Source of the DNA: Aeromicrobium senzhongii
GTDB lineage: Bacteria > Actinomycetota > Actinomycetes > Propionibacteriales > Nocardioidaceae
Length of the DNA stretch: 64,000 nucleotides
Assembly (NCBI RefSeq): GCF_014334735.1
Contig: NZ_CP060587.1
Location: forward strand, 310,001-374,000
Direction of reading: 5' to 3'
Below, in pieces: positions 1-9,903 of the stretch. The number at the start of each line of letters is the position of its first letter. Position 1 is the first letter of the stretch. Position numbers and translations under genes: made by a program. The notes beneath the pieces were generated by a model that saw nothing but the letters and a program-made list of their open reading frames with translations, did not search any database and was not told where the DNA came from.

Positions 1-1505
1 GTCACGAGGCCCAGCGCGATCGTGGGCATGGCCATCCGCGCGGGGAGCCGCATGCCCTCGGTGTCGTTCTTCCACGTGGTCTCGCGCTGCGTGGCCGTCG
101 AGATGCTGCTGCGACCGTGGAGCGATCCACCCAGGACGAGCGGGTCGAAGGGGACGGGGGTGTCGTCCTCGGGATCCTCGAGCGGCTGCCAGAAGGCGCG
201 GTTCCAGATCTTGGCCACGGCGTAGAGCGTCAGCAGGCTCGTCGCGACGGCGGCGCCGACGCCGACCAGGACCAGCCAGTCGCCGGCGTCGACACCGGCC
301 TCGATCAGGGCGAGCTTGCCCAGGAAGCCCGAGAACGGCGGAATGCCGGCGAGGTTCATGGCCGGGACGAAGAACATGATGGCGAGCACCGGGGCCATGC
401 GCGCGAGGCCACCGAGCCGGTCCAGGTTGGTCGTTCCGGCGCGATACTCGACCAGTCCCGCCACCAGGAACAAGGTGGTCTGGACCGTGATGTGGTGCAC
501 GATGTAGAAGATCGAGCCGGCGATGCCCAGCTCGCTGGCGATCGCGATGCCGAACAGCATGTAGCCGATGTGGCTCACCAGCGTGAAGGACAGCACACGC
601 TTGATGTCGGACTGCGCGACGGCGCCCATGATCCCGACCACCATCGTCAGGATCGCCGCCCACATCAGCAGGGTGCGCAGCTCGTGGGTGGGGAAGAGCA
701 GCGTCTGGGTGCGCAGCATCGCGTAGATGCCGACCTTGGTCAGCAGGCCCGCGAACACGGCCGTGACGGGCGCCGGTGCGGTGGGGTAGGAGTCGGGGAG
801 CCAGGCCGAGAGCGGGAAGACGGCGGCCTTGACCGCGAACGTCAGCAACAGCAACAGCTGCAGCATCGTGGCGACGGGGTCGGACAGCTCGGGCAGACGC
901 AGGGCCAGCTGGGCGAAGTTGACGGTGCCCGTCGCGGCGTAGACCGAGGCGACCGCGATGAGGAACAGTGCCGACGACGCCAGGCTGACGATGATGTAGA
1001 TCGTTCCCGAGCGGACGCGCGCCTCGGTGCCACCGAGGGTGATGAGCACGTACGAGGACGCCAGCAGGATCTCGAAGCCGACGAACAGGTTGAACAGGTC
1101 GGCCGAGAGGAAGGCGTTGGAGACGCCGGCGCTCAGGACCAGGAACGTGGGGTAGAACACCGACAGCGGAGCGTCGCGACCGAACTCGACGATGCCCTGG
1201 CCGATCGAGTAGAGCAACACGCACAGCGTGACGATCGTCGAGATCAGCAACAGCAGGGAGCTCAGCCGGTCGGCGACCAGGCTGATGCCGATCTCGGCGG
1301 GCCACCCGCCGACGTTGAACGCCTGCGGGCCGTGCTGGTCGGCACGGAACAGCAGCACGCTGGCCGACGCCACGACCGCGATGAGCGTGATGATGCTGAT
1401 CAGGCGCTGCGCCGCGGCCGAGCGACCGAACGCCAGACACAGCCCGGCGCCCAGGAGCGGCAGGATCACGGGGGCGAGGACCAGCTGGTTCAGCAGGCTC
1501 GTCAT
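1..1505 (-). CDS. mrpD: Mrp Na+/H+ antiporter subunit D (partial, C-terminus outside window)
   Basis: Integral membrane subunit of a multi-subunit cation/proton antiporter, homologous to the NuoM/NuoN proton channels of complex I. Reading from the ATG at 1505, 501 residues are visible and the frame is still open at base 1. Many hydrophobic helices are present. The complex-I-type conserved Glu lies in FVGFEILL (about residue 145) and the conserved Lys in AVKAAVFPLSAWLPD (about residue 226). Its ATG overlaps the stop of mrpC (ATGA), so the two are translationally coupled in the operon mrpAB-mrpC-mrpD. The mrpE, F and G genes would be expected beyond the window edge. The large plus-strand ORFs across this region are shadows. 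Confidence 0.93.
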   Translation of the reverse strand, partial: MTSLLNQLVLAPVILPLLGAGLCLAFGRSAAAQRLISIITLIAVVASASVLLFRADQHGPQAFNVGGWPAEIGISLVADRLSSLLLLISTIVTLCVLLYSIGQGIVEFGRDAPLSVFYPTFLVLSAGVSNAFLSADLFNLFVGFEILLASSYVLITLGGTEARVRSGTIYIIVSLASSALFLIAVASVYAATGTVNFAQLALRLPELSDPVATMLQLLLLLTFAVKAAVFPLSAWLPDSYPTAPAPVTAVFAGLLTKVGIYAMLRTQTLLFPTHELRTLLMWAAILTMVVGIMGAVAQSDIKRVLSFTLVSHIGYMLFGIAIASELGIAGSIFYIVHHITVQTTLFLVAGLVEYRAGTTNLDRLGGLARMAPVLAIMFFVPAMNLAGIPPFSGFLGKLALIEAGVDAGDWLVLVGVGAAVATSLLTLYAVAKIWNRAFWQPLEDPEDDTPVPFDPLVLGGSLHGRSSISTATQRETTWKNDTEGMRLPARMAMPTIALGLV

Positions 1506-1963
1506 GCGGGCACCTCGTCATCGGGCGCCAGCGACGGGTCGCCGGCGTAGCCCTCGTCGGGAAGTTCGGTGTCGTCGACGTCGTCGAACGTGGTCGAGAC
1601 CTCGTCGCGCTCGGCGCGGCGGCGGATGAGGTCGTCCTCGAGGTCGTCCTGGACGTCGTCGGTGCCGGTCAGCTGCCAGGCGCGGTAGGCCAGCGCCAGG
1701 CCGAAGCCGGTCGTGCCCAGCGTGATGACGATCGCCGTCAGCGCCATGGCCTGGGGCAGTGGGTCGGCCATCGGGTCGCCCGACAGGCCCAGGATCGGCG
1801 CCGCGCCGGCCGGGCCGGAGACGACGAGGAACAGCACGTTCAGGCCGTTGCCGATGAGCACGAAGCCCACGAGGATGCGGGTCAGGCTCCGCTCGAGCAC
1901 GAGGGTCACGCCGGAGCCGACCATGACCCCGACCACGGCGATCAGCATCAGGTTCGCGGTCAC
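1502..1963 (-). CDS. mrpC: Mrp Na+/H+ antiporter subunit C
   Basis: Small membrane subunit of the Mrp antiporter, homologous to NuoK. The 153-residue protein has three hydrophobic helices in the first 95 residues (family motif around GNGLNVL, then PLPQAMALTAIVI, the typical MrpC third helix) followed by an acidic hydrophilic tail of about 55 residues rich in Asp and Glu. The tail is longer than in most MrpC proteins, which run to about 110-120 residues. The start overlaps the mrpA stop by 4 nt (ATGA), and its own stop overlaps the mrpD start in the same way, giving a tightly coupled operon. Confidence 0.93.
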   Translation of the reverse strand: MTANLMLIAVVGVMVGSGVTLVLERSLTRILVGFVLIGNGLNVLFLVVSGPAGAAPILGLSGDPMADPLPQAMALTAIVITLGTTGFGLALAYRAWQLTGTDDVQDDLEDDLIRRRAERDEVSTTFDDVDDTELPDEGYAGDPSLAPDDEVPA

Positions 1964-4818
1964 GCGGTCACCTCGCTCGTGTTCTGGTCGGCCGCGGCGT
2001 CGTCCTCGTCCTCGATCTGGGCGTCGATGCCGCTGCCGAGGCTGCGCAGCACGTCGAGCGCGAGGCCGACCACCACGAGGTAGACGCCGATGTCGAAGAA
2101 GACCGAGGTCACGAGGTGCAGTTCGCCCAGGAGGGGGATCTGCACGTCGACGATCGCGCTCTGCAGGACGCCGCCGCCCAGCAGGGTCGGCAGCAGGCCC
2201 GAGAGGGCCGCGACCGCCAGGCCGAGGCCGAGCACGAAGCCCGCATCGACGGGAGCGGCGTTGTCGAGCTCCTCACGTCCACCGGCGAGGTAGCGCACCA
2301 TCAGCGCCAGTCCGGCGATCAGTCCACCGGCGAAGCCGCCGCCGGGGGAGTTGTGGCCCGAGATCATCAGGTAGATCGAGAAGACGATGACGGTGTGGAA
2401 GATCAGCCGGGTCACGATCTCGAAGACGATCGAGCGCCGCTGGTCGTGCAGGTTCGCCGCGAGCCAGGCGTTGGAGTCGGGCGTGACGAGTCGGCGCGGG
2501 CGGACCTGGCGCATCGAACGGTCGGTCAGCAGGAAGATCAGGCTGGCGATGCCGGTGGCGGCGACCACCAGGACGCTCAGCTCGCCGATCGTGTCCCAGG
2601 CGCGGATGTCGACCAGGGCCACGTTGACGATGTTCTTGCCGCCGCCGTACTCGTAGGCGGGCTCGGCCCAGCCGGCCGAGATCGGCGTCGCGGTGCGGGC
2701 GTTGGTGGCCACGAAGGCGAAGCCCGACACGGTCAGGCCGACCGCCGTGCCGAGGCCGACCCGCCACCAGCGGGCGATGTTGAACGGGCGGTCGCTGAAG
2801 AACGGGGGGAGGCGGCGCAGCACCAGCACGAAGGTGACCAGCAGGAAGGTCTCGACCAGGACCTGCGTCAGCGCCAGGTCGGGTGCGCCGTGGGCGACGA
2901 AGAGGATCGCGGTGCCGTACCCGGTGACGCCCAGCAGCAGCACCGCGCGCAGGCGGCGGCGCGAGCGCACGGTCAAGATGGCGGCCGCGGCCATGATCAG
3001 GCCCGTGACGATCTGCAGGGGGTTGTCGGCGAGGCGCACGTCGGGCGTCTCCCACGCGCGGATGAGCGCGGTGCCGGGAACGACGACCAAGGTGACCAGG
3101 ATGATGCCCAGGTACACCGGCAGCGAGCCGCGCTGGGTGCGACCGGTGACCTCGACGGCGAGACGGTCCACCCCGCGCATGAGGGCCTGGTAGGAGCGCT
3201 CGGCGTCCGGCATCGGCAGTCGGTCGACGATCGCGTGCTGGGCCGCTGCGACGGGTCGGCGCCACATGAACAGGGCCAGGCCGGCGATGACGGCGATCAC
3301 CGAGAGGCCCAGGGCCGGGGTGAGGCCGTGCCACAGCGTCAGGACCGCGTGGTGGGTGCCCTCGGGGAACTGGTCGGCATAGGTGGCGATCCGCGGCGTC
3401 AGGGCCGGACCGGCGAAGCCGGCGACCAGGCTCGCCGCGGCCAGGATCCCGGGCACGATGGTGAACCCGGCGGAGAAGGCGCGGGGGTGGCACGGCTCGA
3501 CGCCCGCCTTGTCGGCGAAGGCGCCCCAGACGAAGCGCGCGGAGTAGGCGACCGTCAGGATCGATCCGACGACGATGCCGACGAGCGCAGCCACGCCCCA
3601 GCCGCGATGGCCGAGGTCCGTGCCGAGATCGACGAAGGCGGCCAGCGCGGCCTCCTTGGCCGTGAAGCCGAACATGACCGGCAGGCCGGCCATCGACGCG
3701 GCCGCGAGGGCCGTGATGACGAACAGCGCCGGTCGCGCGCTGCGCAGACCGGAGAGCTCACGCAGGTCGCGGGTGCCCACCGAGCGGTCGATGATGCCGA
3801 CGACCAGGAACAGGGCCGACTTGAACAGGCCGTGGGCACACAGCAGCGCCAGCGCGGCGAAGGCGGCCGAGCGGGTACCGGCGCCGGCGACGGCGACGAG
3901 GAAGCCGAGCTGGCTGACCGTGCCGTAGGCCAGCAGCAGCTTGATGTCGTACTGGCGCAGGGCACGCAGTCCGCCCAGGATCATCGTGGCGATGCCCAGG
4001 GACACCAGCACGGGGCGCCACCCGGGGGTGTCGGCGAACACGGGCGCCAGCAGGGCCACGAGGTAGACGCCGGCCTTCACCATGGCGGCGGCGTGCAGGT
4101 AGGCGCTGACGGGGGTGGGCGCCGCCATCGCGCCGGGCAGCCAGAAGTGGAACGGCACGAGGGCCGACTTCGAGAGGGCGCCCACGAGGATCAGTGCGAC
4201 GAACGTGGTGACGGCCGGTCCGGCGGCGGGCGGGTCGGCCAGCAGCTCGCTGAGTCGCGGCGTCCCGCTCAGCAGGTGCAGGCCGACGAGCCCGACGAGC
4301 ATGGCCAGACCGCCGAAGGTCGTGACGATGAGGGCGTTCAGCGCCGCTCGGCGGTTGGCGCGCCGCTCCGGGTTGTGGCCGATCAGCAGGAACGACAGGA
4401 CGGTCGTGAGCTCCCAGAAGATGTAGAGCACGTAGACGTTGTCGGCCAGGACCAGGCCGAGCATCGCACCGGCGAACGCCGTGAGGACGCCGGAGAAGCG
4501 CCAGATCTCACCGTCGTGGGGGCGGAAGTACCAGGCGCAGTACGCGAGCACGAGGGCGCCGACGCCGGTGACGAGCAGGGCGATGATGCCGCTGAGCGCG
4601 GTCACCGCGAGATCGAGGTTGAGGCCGATCTGCGGGATCCAGGTCAGGTGCTCGTAGGTCGGATCGCCGTCGGTCGCCCGGGCGACGGGTCCGAGGAGCC
4701 ATACGAATGAGGCTGCTGGGACCAGTGCGAGAACGAGGAAGGCCCGCCGATCCAGCATGCGGACGAGGGCAGGGGCCGCCGCTGCGACGAGAAAGTGCAG
4801 GGCGACGAGGAGGACCAT
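1960..4818 (-). CDS. mrpA: Mrp Na+/H+ antiporter large subunit, MrpA-MrpB fusion
   Basis: Largest subunit of the Mrp cation/proton antiporter. Residues about 1-500 are the NuoL/ND5-like channel domain (HNPERRANRRAALNAL, and the helix with WLPGAMAAPTPVSAYLH). After a linker come the MrpA C-terminal domain near residues 610-690 and an MrpB-like domain from about 800, containing the characteristic SGHNSPGGGFAGGLIAG segment. The 952-residue length fits the fused MrpAB form common in actinobacteria, so no separate mrpB is expected. It is the first gene of the operon. A TAGGGT box (minus strand, 4831-4836) ends 12 nt before the ATG. The likely role is Na+ and pH homeostasis at the cell membrane. 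Confidence 0.94.
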   Translation of the reverse strand: MVLLVALHFLVAAAAPALVRMLDRRAFLVLALVPAASFVWLLGPVARATDGDPTYEHLTWIPQIGLNLDLAVTALSGIIALLVTGVGALVLAYCAWYFRPHDGEIWRFSGVLTAFAGAMLGLVLADNVYVLYIFWELTTVLSFLLIGHNPERRANRRAALNALIVTTFGGLAMLVGLVGLHLLSGTPRLSELLADPPAAGPAVTTFVALILVGALSKSALVPFHFWLPGAMAAPTPVSAYLHAAAMVKAGVYLVALLAPVFADTPGWRPVLVSLGIATMILGGLRALRQYDIKLLLAYGTVSQLGFLVAVAGAGTRSAAFAALALLCAHGLFKSALFLVVGIIDRSVGTRDLRELSGLRSARPALFVITALAAASMAGLPVMFGFTAKEAALAAFVDLGTDLGHRGWGVAALVGIVVGSILTVAYSARFVWGAFADKAGVEPCHPRAFSAGFTIVPGILAAASLVAGFAGPALTPRIATYADQFPEGTHHAVLTLWHGLTPALGLSVIAVIAGLALFMWRRPVAAAQHAIVDRLPMPDAERSYQALMRGVDRLAVEVTGRTQRGSLPVYLGIILVTLVVVPGTALIRAWETPDVRLADNPLQIVTGLIMAAAAILTVRSRRRLRAVLLLGVTGYGTAILFVAHGAPDLALTQVLVETFLLVTFVLVLRRLPPFFSDRPFNIARWWRVGLGTAVGLTVSGFAFVATNARTATPISAGWAEPAYEYGGGKNIVNVALVDIRAWDTIGELSVLVVAATGIASLIFLLTDRSMRQVRPRRLVTPDSNAWLAANLHDQRRSIVFEIVTRLIFHTVIVFSIYLMISGHNSPGGGFAGGLIAGLALMVRYLAGGREELDNAAPVDAGFVLGLGLAVAALSGLLPTLLGGGVLQSAIVDVQIPLLGELHLVTSVFFDIGVYLVVVGLALDVLRSLGSGIDAQIEDEDDAAADQNTSEVTA

Positions 4819-4884
4819 GGGTTCGGCCCAACCCTACCCGGTGGCCCCCTGTGAAGTGTCCGGCAGGAGTGCCAGAATGGGCGC

Positions 4885-5508
4885 ATGGCCGACCCCGCGA
4901 AGTCTCAGGATGTCGGCCAGCCTTCGCAGGGCCCCGGGACTCGGACCGGAGCCGAAATCTGGGTGCGGCGCATCGTCGTCGTGCTCGCGCTCGTCGTGAT
5001 CGCCCTGGTGATCTACGGGGTGCTCGCCGCGGCACTGCCCCGGTGGTGGTCGCGGCGGGTGGCCGATCAGGTCGACGGTCGGATGACCGTCGGCGTGTTC
5101 TGGGGCCTGTTCTACGGATTCGTCTTCAGCTTCCTCCCGGTGCTCGTCGCGTGGCAGGCGCGGCGACCGTTCCTGAAGTGGCCGTGGAAGATCGCCGTCG
5201 TCGTGCTGGGGGTGGCGCTGGCCGCCCCGAACTGGTTGACGCTGTCGATCAGTCTGGGTCAGAACAGCGCCTCGGACGCCGGCTGGATCAAGTTGGTCAA
5301 CGATGCTCCCGGATTCCAGTGGGCGACGTTGTTCGGCGCCGTGGCCGGTGTGCTCGCCGCGCTGGCGCTGATCGTCCTGATGTTCGAGTCGGGACGGCGC
5401 AAGCGCCAGGTGTCGAAACTGCGAAATGAGCTGGCCGAGAGGGACGCCCCGCCTGCGGGGACGGCCGAGTCGAACGATTTGCACCGAGAGGATCCACCCC
5501 ATGCCTGA
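4885..5508 (+). CDS. Conserved actinobacterial membrane protein, function unknown
   Basis: 207 residues with a hydrophilic N-terminus of about 28 residues, then four predicted membrane helices (about 29-51, 71-90, 103-118, 150-172) and a charged C-terminal tail. I see no catalytic motif. Similar small membrane proteins occur next to this exonuclease in other actinobacteria, but I cannot name a function. The ATG at 4885 lies 6 nt after a CAGAAT box (4873-4878), which suggests leaderless transcription and decides the start. The stop overlaps the start of the exonuclease gene by 8 nt, so the two genes are likely co-transcribed and coupled. It is divergent from the Mrp operon. Confidence 0.8.
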   Translation: MADPAKSQDVGQPSQGPGTRTGAEIWVRRIVVVLALVVIALVIYGVLAAALPRWWSRRVADQVDGRMTVGVFWGLFYGFVFSFLPVLVAWQARRPFLKWPWKIAVVVLGVALAAPNWLTLSISLGQNSASDAGWIKLVNDAPGFQWATLFGAVAGVLAALALIVLMFESGRRKRQVSKLRNELAERDAPPAGTAESNDLHREDPPHA

Positions 5509-6265
5509 CGCGTCCGCCCGCCCCACGTCTGAACCGGCACGCTCCGGTTCGGGACGGCGCGCCAAGAACGTTCTTCCGCCGCGAGAGGACCCGAACGTCT
5601 GGTACCGCCAGCCGTTGGCCTCGCTCGACTTCGAGACCACCGGGGTCGACCCGCACCGCGACCGGATCCTGAGCTTCGCGGCGCTGTCGGACGTGGGCGG
5701 CGACCTGATGGGCATGGTCAACCCGGGTGTGCCGATCCCCGAGTCCTCCGCCGACATCCACGGCATCACCGAGAAGGACCTCGCCTCGTCGCCCATGTCG
5801 GCCCAGGCGCTGCGCCCGGTGCTGGCATGGCTGCACGACCTCGTGCAACGGCGGATCGGCCTGGTCGTCTACAACGCCTCGTTCGACCTGACGCTGCTGC
5901 GCGCCGAGGCCGTGCGTCACGATCTGGGCGAGCCCGACTGGGACCGTCTGCTGGTCGTCGATCCGTTCGTCATCGACTGGGGTGTCGACCGTGAGCGCAC
6001 CGGTCAGCGCCGCCTGGGCGACGTCGCCGCGCACTACGGCGTCCGGCTGGACAAGGCCCACGACGCGGCCCAGGACGCCCGGGCCGCCCGCGAGCTCGCG
6101 ATCGCGATGGGCCAGACGTACCCGAAGGTCGTCGCCTCCAGCCTGACGATGCTGATGGCGCAGCAGCGCTACTGGATCGCGGCGCGCACGATGGAGTGGA
6201 ACCGGCGGGCGCACGAACTCGGCCGGGGTCTGACGATCCCCGACCAGAACTGGCCGTTCGCCTGA
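5501..6265 (+). CDS. DnaQ-like 3'-5' exonuclease (DEDDh family)
   Basis: Predicted DEDDh 3'-5' exonuclease of 254 residues. Exonuclease motif I is SLDFETTG (D43, E45), motif II lies around NASFDLTL (D129), and motif III is KAHDAAQDA (H187, D192), giving all the metal-binding acids and the general-base His. The C-terminal 60 residues are family-typical. An upstream in-frame start at 5426 exists, but the ATG at 5501 is preferred: it follows a GAGAGG ribosome site and overlaps the preceding gene by only 8 nt. It is not a full polymerase epsilon subunit; DNA repair or RNA turnover are both possible. It ends one base from the convergent pgm stop. Confidence 0.88.
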   Translation: MPDASARPTSEPARSGSGRRAKNVLPPREDPNVWYRQPLASLDFETTGVDPHRDRILSFAALSDVGGDLMGMVNPGVPIPESSADIHGITEKDLASSPMSAQALRPVLAWLHDLVQRRIGLVVYNASFDLTLLRAEAVRHDLGEPDWDRLLVVDPFVIDWGVDRERTGQRRLGDVAAHYGVRLDKAHDAAQDARAARELAIAMGQTYPKVVASSLTMLMAQQRYWIAARTMEWNRRAHELGRGLTIPDQNWPFA

Positions 6266-6266
6266 C

Positions 6267-7916
6267 TCAGGCGCCGGCCAGCGCGGTGTCCACGACCGCC
6301 TTGGCCGCGGCCTGCACCTCGGCGAGGTGCTCGGGGCCGCGGAACGACTCGGCGTAGATCTTGTAGACGTCCTCGGTCCCCGACGGCCGCGCGGCGAACC
6401 ACGCCGAGTCCGTCGTGACCTTCACGCCACCGATCGCGGCGCCGTTGCCGGGCGCCTCGGTCAGCACCGCGGTGATCGGCTCGCCGGCCAGCTCGGTGGC
6501 CTCGACGTCGTCGCTGCTGAGGCTCGCCAGCCGTGCCTTCTGGGCGCGGTCGGCCGGGGCGTCGATCCGGGCGTAGGCGGGATCGCCGTGACGCTCGACC
6601 AGGCGGCGGTACAGCACGCTGGGGGAGCTGCCGGTCGTCGCGATGATCTCCGCGGCGAGCAGGGCCAGGATGATCCCGTCCTTGTCCGTGGTCCACACGC
6701 CGCCGTCGCGCCGCAGGAACGAGGCTCCGGCCGACTCCTCGCCACCGAAGCCGAGCGAGCCGTCGACCAGGCCGGGGACGAACCACTTGAAGCCGACGGG
6801 CACCTCGACCAGCGGGCGGCCCAGGTCGGCGGCGACCCGGTCGATCATCGACGAGGACACGAGCGTCTTGCCGATCTTCGCGGAGTCGGGCCAGCCCGGT
6901 CGCGCACCGCCGAACAGGTGCTCGATCGCGACGGCCAGGTAGTGGTTGGGGTTCATCAGCCCGGCGTCGGGCGTGACGATGCCGTGGCGGTCGGAGTCGG
7001 CGTCGTTGCCGGTGGCGACGTCGAAGCGCTCACGCTGGGCGATCAGCGAGGCCATCGCGTCGGGTGACGAGCAGTCCATGCGGATCTTGCCGTCCCAGTC
7101 CAGCGTCATGAACCGGAAGGTCCCGTCGACGACGGGGTTCACGACGGTCAGGTCCAGGCCGTGGCGCTCGCCGATGGCCTCCCAGTAGGCGACGCTGGCG
7201 CCGCCGAGCGGGTCGGCGCCGATCCGTACGCCGTGGGCCGCGATCGCCTCGAGGTCGATCACGTGTGGCAGGTCGTCGACGTAGGTGCCCAGGAAGTCGT
7301 AGGGCCGGCAGGCGGCGCGCGCCCGCGAGAACGGGACGCGCCTCACCCCGGCCAGACCGGCGGCGATCAGCTCGTTCGCGCGCGCGGCGATGGCCGAGGT
7401 GGCGTCGCTGTCGGCGGGGCCGCCGTGGGGCGGGTTGTACTTGAAGCCGCCGTCGGCCGGCGGGTTGTGCGAGGGGGTGACGACGATCCCGTCGGCCAGC
7501 CCGGTGCGCCCGCCCCGGTTGGCGCGGATGATCGCGTGCGACACGGCGGGGGTGGGGGTGAACCCGTCGCGGTCGTCCACCAGCACGTCGACGTCGTTGG
7601 CGACCAGCACCTCCAACGCGGTCGACCAGGCCGGCTCGGACAGCGCGTGGGTGTCGCGCCCGATGAACAGCGGCCCGTCGAAGCCCTGCTGGGCGCGGTA
7701 CTCGCAGATCGCCTGCGTCGTCGCGGCGATGTGGTCCTCGTTGAACGCCGTGGCGAGGCTGGACCCGCGGTGTCCGCTCGTGCCGAAGGCCACGCGCTGG
7801 TCGACGACCTCCGGATCGGGCTTCAGCGTGTAGTACGCCGTGACGAGGTGGGCCAGATCGACGAGATCACCGGCGTCGGCCGGCTGTCCTGCGCGCTCGG
7901 TCATGGGATCCATCAT
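6267..7916 (-). CDS. pgm: Phosphoglucomutase, alpha-D-glucose phosphate specific
   Basis: Interconverts glucose 1-phosphate and glucose 6-phosphate, linking glycolysis to glycogen and UDP-glucose synthesis. The protein is 549 residues, the family length. The phosphoserine loop TPSHNPP holds S149; the metal-binding loop GNDADSDR lies near residue 305; the sugar-binding GGEESAG motif is near 387; the phosphate-binding ARPSGTED segment is near the C-terminus. Three closely spaced in-frame ATGs (7916, 7913, 7904) could start it, and none has a clear ribosome site, so the N-terminus is uncertain by a few residues. It stands alone, tail to tail with the exonuclease. Confidence 0.96.
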   Translation of the reverse strand: MMDPMTERAGQPADAGDLVDLAHLVTAYYTLKPDPEVVDQRVAFGTSGHRGSSLATAFNEDHIAATTQAICEYRAQQGFDGPLFIGRDTHALSEPAWSTALEVLVANDVDVLVDDRDGFTPTPAVSHAIIRANRGGRTGLADGIVVTPSHNPPADGGFKYNPPHGGPADSDATSAIAARANELIAAGLAGVRRVPFSRARAACRPYDFLGTYVDDLPHVIDLEAIAAHGVRIGADPLGGASVAYWEAIGERHGLDLTVVNPVVDGTFRFMTLDWDGKIRMDCSSPDAMASLIAQRERFDVATGNDADSDRHGIVTPDAGLMNPNHYLAVAIEHLFGGARPGWPDSAKIGKTLVSSSMIDRVAADLGRPLVEVPVGFKWFVPGLVDGSLGFGGEESAGASFLRRDGGVWTTDKDGIILALLAAEIIATTGSSPSVLYRRLVERHGDPAYARIDAPADRAQKARLASLSSDDVEATELAGEPITAVLTEAPGNGAAIGGVKVTTDSAWFAARPSGTEDVYKIYAESFRGPEHLAEVQAAAKAVVDTALAGA

Positions 7917-7944
7917 GCCCGCTGCGGCGCCCGGGCGACGTCGG

Positions 7945-8769
7945 CTACCGGCCGAGCACCCGTGCGAGCACCTCCGTGGCGACCAGATCGGGGTGGGTGT
8001 CGGGCAGCCAGTGGCCCCCGTCGACCTCGACGAAGCGGTAGTCCGCCGTGACGTGGTCGCCGCAGCGTTCGGCGCCGTAGCGACCGAGCGCCTGGTCGGA
8101 CGCGCCCCAGACGAACGTCGTCGGGACCGTGACGGCGGGCGTAGCGGACAGCTCGGGGCCCATCGCGCGGTACCAGTTCAGGGTCGCCGTCAGCGCGCCC
8201 GGCTGGGAGAACCGGTCGGCGTAGGCCGCTTCGTCGTCGGGCGCCACGGCGCCGCCGTACATCGCGCGCAGTCGGGCCCCGTCGTCCTCCAGCAGGATCT
8301 GCTCGGCCTTGCCCGGCCGGCGCAGCAGGCCGATGTAGGCGGCGCGCTGCTGCTGGTCCGGATCCGTGGAGAGCGCCTCGTTGTAGGCGGCCAGATGAGG
8401 GACGGACACGGCCGTCAGGCTCAGCACGCGGTCGGCGTGCCCGGTGGCGACGACCCACGAGACGGCGGCGCCCCAGTCGTGGCCCACCAGGTGGAAGCGG
8501 TCGTGGCCGAGCGCCGCGGCGATGTCCACGACGTCCTGCGCGAGCAGGTCGGAGCCGTAGTTCTCGACTCCCTCCGGCCGGGCACCGGGGCTGTACCCGC
8601 GCTGGTCGGGCACGATGACGCGCAGGCCCTGCGCCGCGAGGCGATCGGCGACCTCCCGCCAGGAGCGACGGTCCTGCGGCCAGCCGTGCAGGAGCACCAC
8701 GGGCGTCCCGTCCTGCGGTCCCAGGACGTCGACGTCGAACGTGAGGTCGCCGACCTCGACGACGCTCAT
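7945..8769 (-). CDS. Alpha/beta hydrolase, epoxide hydrolase-like
   Basis: 274 residues of alpha/beta-hydrolase fold. The oxyanion motif is LLHGWP (about 27-31), the nucleophile elbow is VGHDWGA with an Asp (D98) rather than Ser, and a C-terminal catalytic His sits in DGGHWLPD. An Asp nucleophile together with HGWP is the signature of epoxide hydrolases and haloalkane dehalogenases; the overall sequence looks more like the epoxide hydrolase branch. The substrate is unknown. The ATG overlaps the stop of the upstream YhhN-family gene (ATGA), so the pair is co-translated. Cytoplasmic; no signal peptide. Confidence 0.87.
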   Translation of the reverse strand: MSVVEVGDLTFDVDVLGPQDGTPVVLLHGWPQDRRSWREVADRLAAQGLRVIVPDQRGYSPGARPEGVENYGSDLLAQDVVDIAAALGHDRFHLVGHDWGAAVSWVVATGHADRVLSLTAVSVPHLAAYNEALSTDPDQQQRAAYIGLLRRPGKAEQILLEDDGARLRAMYGGAVAPDDEAAYADRFSQPGALTATLNWYRAMGPELSATPAVTVPTTFVWGASDQALGRYGAERCGDHVTADYRFVEVDGGHWLPDTHPDLVATEVLARVLGR

Positions 8770-9452
8770 CGGACCGGCTCCTGCAGGAACGTGCCGCTGT
8801 CCGCGGGTGGGGTCCGGTCGGGCCGGGCGGGCAGCCGCACCGCTGCGGTCGCGAGCAGGAACAGCGCCGCGGAGTAGGTGAGCATCACGACGAACCCGCC
8901 GGCGACCGCGTCCTCGGGGACTCGTTCGGCGATGCGGGCGGCGATCAGTCCGTCACTGAACAGGAACAGCAGCGCACCGAGACCGGCACGGAGGTCGACC
9001 GAGAGCGCGGTCGCGGCGGTGGTCGACAGCAGCAGCGCGTACACGAGCACCGGGACCCGCAGGCCGGACTCCAGGCCCGTCCAGACCCACGCCAGCAGCA
9101 GGACGGCGCCCACCGCCAGCGCCGCCGGGATCCACAGCCGGCGGCGCAGCGAGGCCAGCGCGCCGTGGCGCACGAAGAACGTCACGAAGCACCCGTGGGC
9201 GATCGCGAACGCCGCCATGCCGGCGATGAAGAATCCGTCGATCTCGAGGAAGAGGTCGCCCAGCAGGCAGAAGAACAGTGCGGCCGCGATGATCCTGGGG
9301 CCGCCCTGGTCGATCACCCACGCGATCAGCAGCGGCGCGATCAGGCACTTGGAGATGCTCTCCCACGGTTGCGCCTGGGCGAGGACCAACGCCAGATGGA
9401 CCACGACGGCCACGCCGAAGGCGGCGAGCCAGGGGCTACGAAGCGGATTCAT
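8766..9452 (-). CDS. YhhN/TMEM86 family membrane protein (lysoplasmalogenase-like)
   Basis: 228 residues with about eight hydrophobic helices and the YhhN-family pattern, including LLGDLFLEID in the third helix and FSDGLIA near residue 175 with conserved acidic residues. Vertebrate members (TMEM86) hydrolyse the vinyl-ether bond of lysoplasmalogens; the bacterial role is not settled. I start it at the ATG at 9452, because a TACCGT -10 box on the minus strand (9459-9464) ends 6 nt upstream, fitting a leaderless message. The longer frame from 9611 would run through the divergent PNPOx-like gene. Its stop overlaps the start of the hydrolase gene. Confidence 0.85.
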   Translation of the reverse strand: MNPLRSPWLAAFGVAVVVHLALVLAQAQPWESISKCLIAPLLIAWVIDQGGPRIIAAALFFCLLGDLFLEIDGFFIAGMAAFAIAHGCFVTFFVRHGALASLRRRLWIPAALAVGAVLLLAWVWTGLESGLRVPVLVYALLLSTTAATALSVDLRAGLGALLFLFSDGLIAARIAERVPEDAVAGGFVVMLTYSAALFLLATAAVRLPARPDRTPPADSGTFLQEPVR

Positions 9453-9492
9453 GGCCACACGGTAACGCGGACCGGGCGTGCACAATGGAAGC

Positions 9493-9900
9493 ATGAGCAC
9501 CGGGACGATCCAGGATTTGGAACATGAGGAGTGCCGCGAGCTGCTGCAGGTCGGCCGTTTCGCGCGGATCGCCTTCGAGGGCAGCGACCAGTTGGAGCTG
9601 TTGCCGGTCAACTATGCGTACGCCGACGGGATCATCCTCATCCGTACGAGCGAGAACGCGGGCCTGGCCAGCATCGTCGAGCGTCGCTTCGTCCTCGAGG
9701 CCGACCACCACGACGACACCTTCCAGACGGGGTGGAGCGTGGTCGTGCGCGGGACCGCGGCCATCGCCAGCCGGGAGCAGATCGAGACCTTCGGCGGTCG
9801 CCTGCCGAACTCGTGGGCCGGCAGCGAGGGCACGGCGGTGCACATCGCGATCACCCCGACCGAGCTGCGCGGCCGTCGCGTGCGCTCGTACCCGCGCTGA
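9493..9900 (+). CDS. Pyridoxamine 5'-phosphate oxidase-like flavin-binding protein
   Basis: 135-residue protein of the PNPOx-like split-barrel fold. The N-terminal RIAFEGSDQLELLPVNYAY and the central WSVVVRGTA strand resemble the short actinobacterial PNPOx-related proteins that bind FMN, F420 or haem. The exact cofactor and substrate cannot be told from sequence. The ATG at 9493 is chosen over 9478 because a CACAAT box (9481-9486) ends 6 nt before it and would start a leaderless message. It is divergent from the YhhN gene and convergent with the DUF1501 gene, so it is a single-gene unit. Confidence 0.85.
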   Translation: MSTGTIQDLEHEECRELLQVGRFARIAFEGSDQLELLPVNYAYADGIILIRTSENAGLASIVERRFVLEADHHDDTFQTGWSVVVRGTAAIASREQIETFGGRLPNSWAGSEGTAVHIAITPTELRGRRVRSYPR

Positions 9901-9903
9901 CGA

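Noticed and set aside
117..4710. Long plus-strand ORFs (477 and 864 residues) over the Mrp operon
   Set aside because: Composition is Gln/Asp/Arg/Gly-rich shadow sequence typical of high-GC antisense frames; the minus-strand Mrp proteins are clear.
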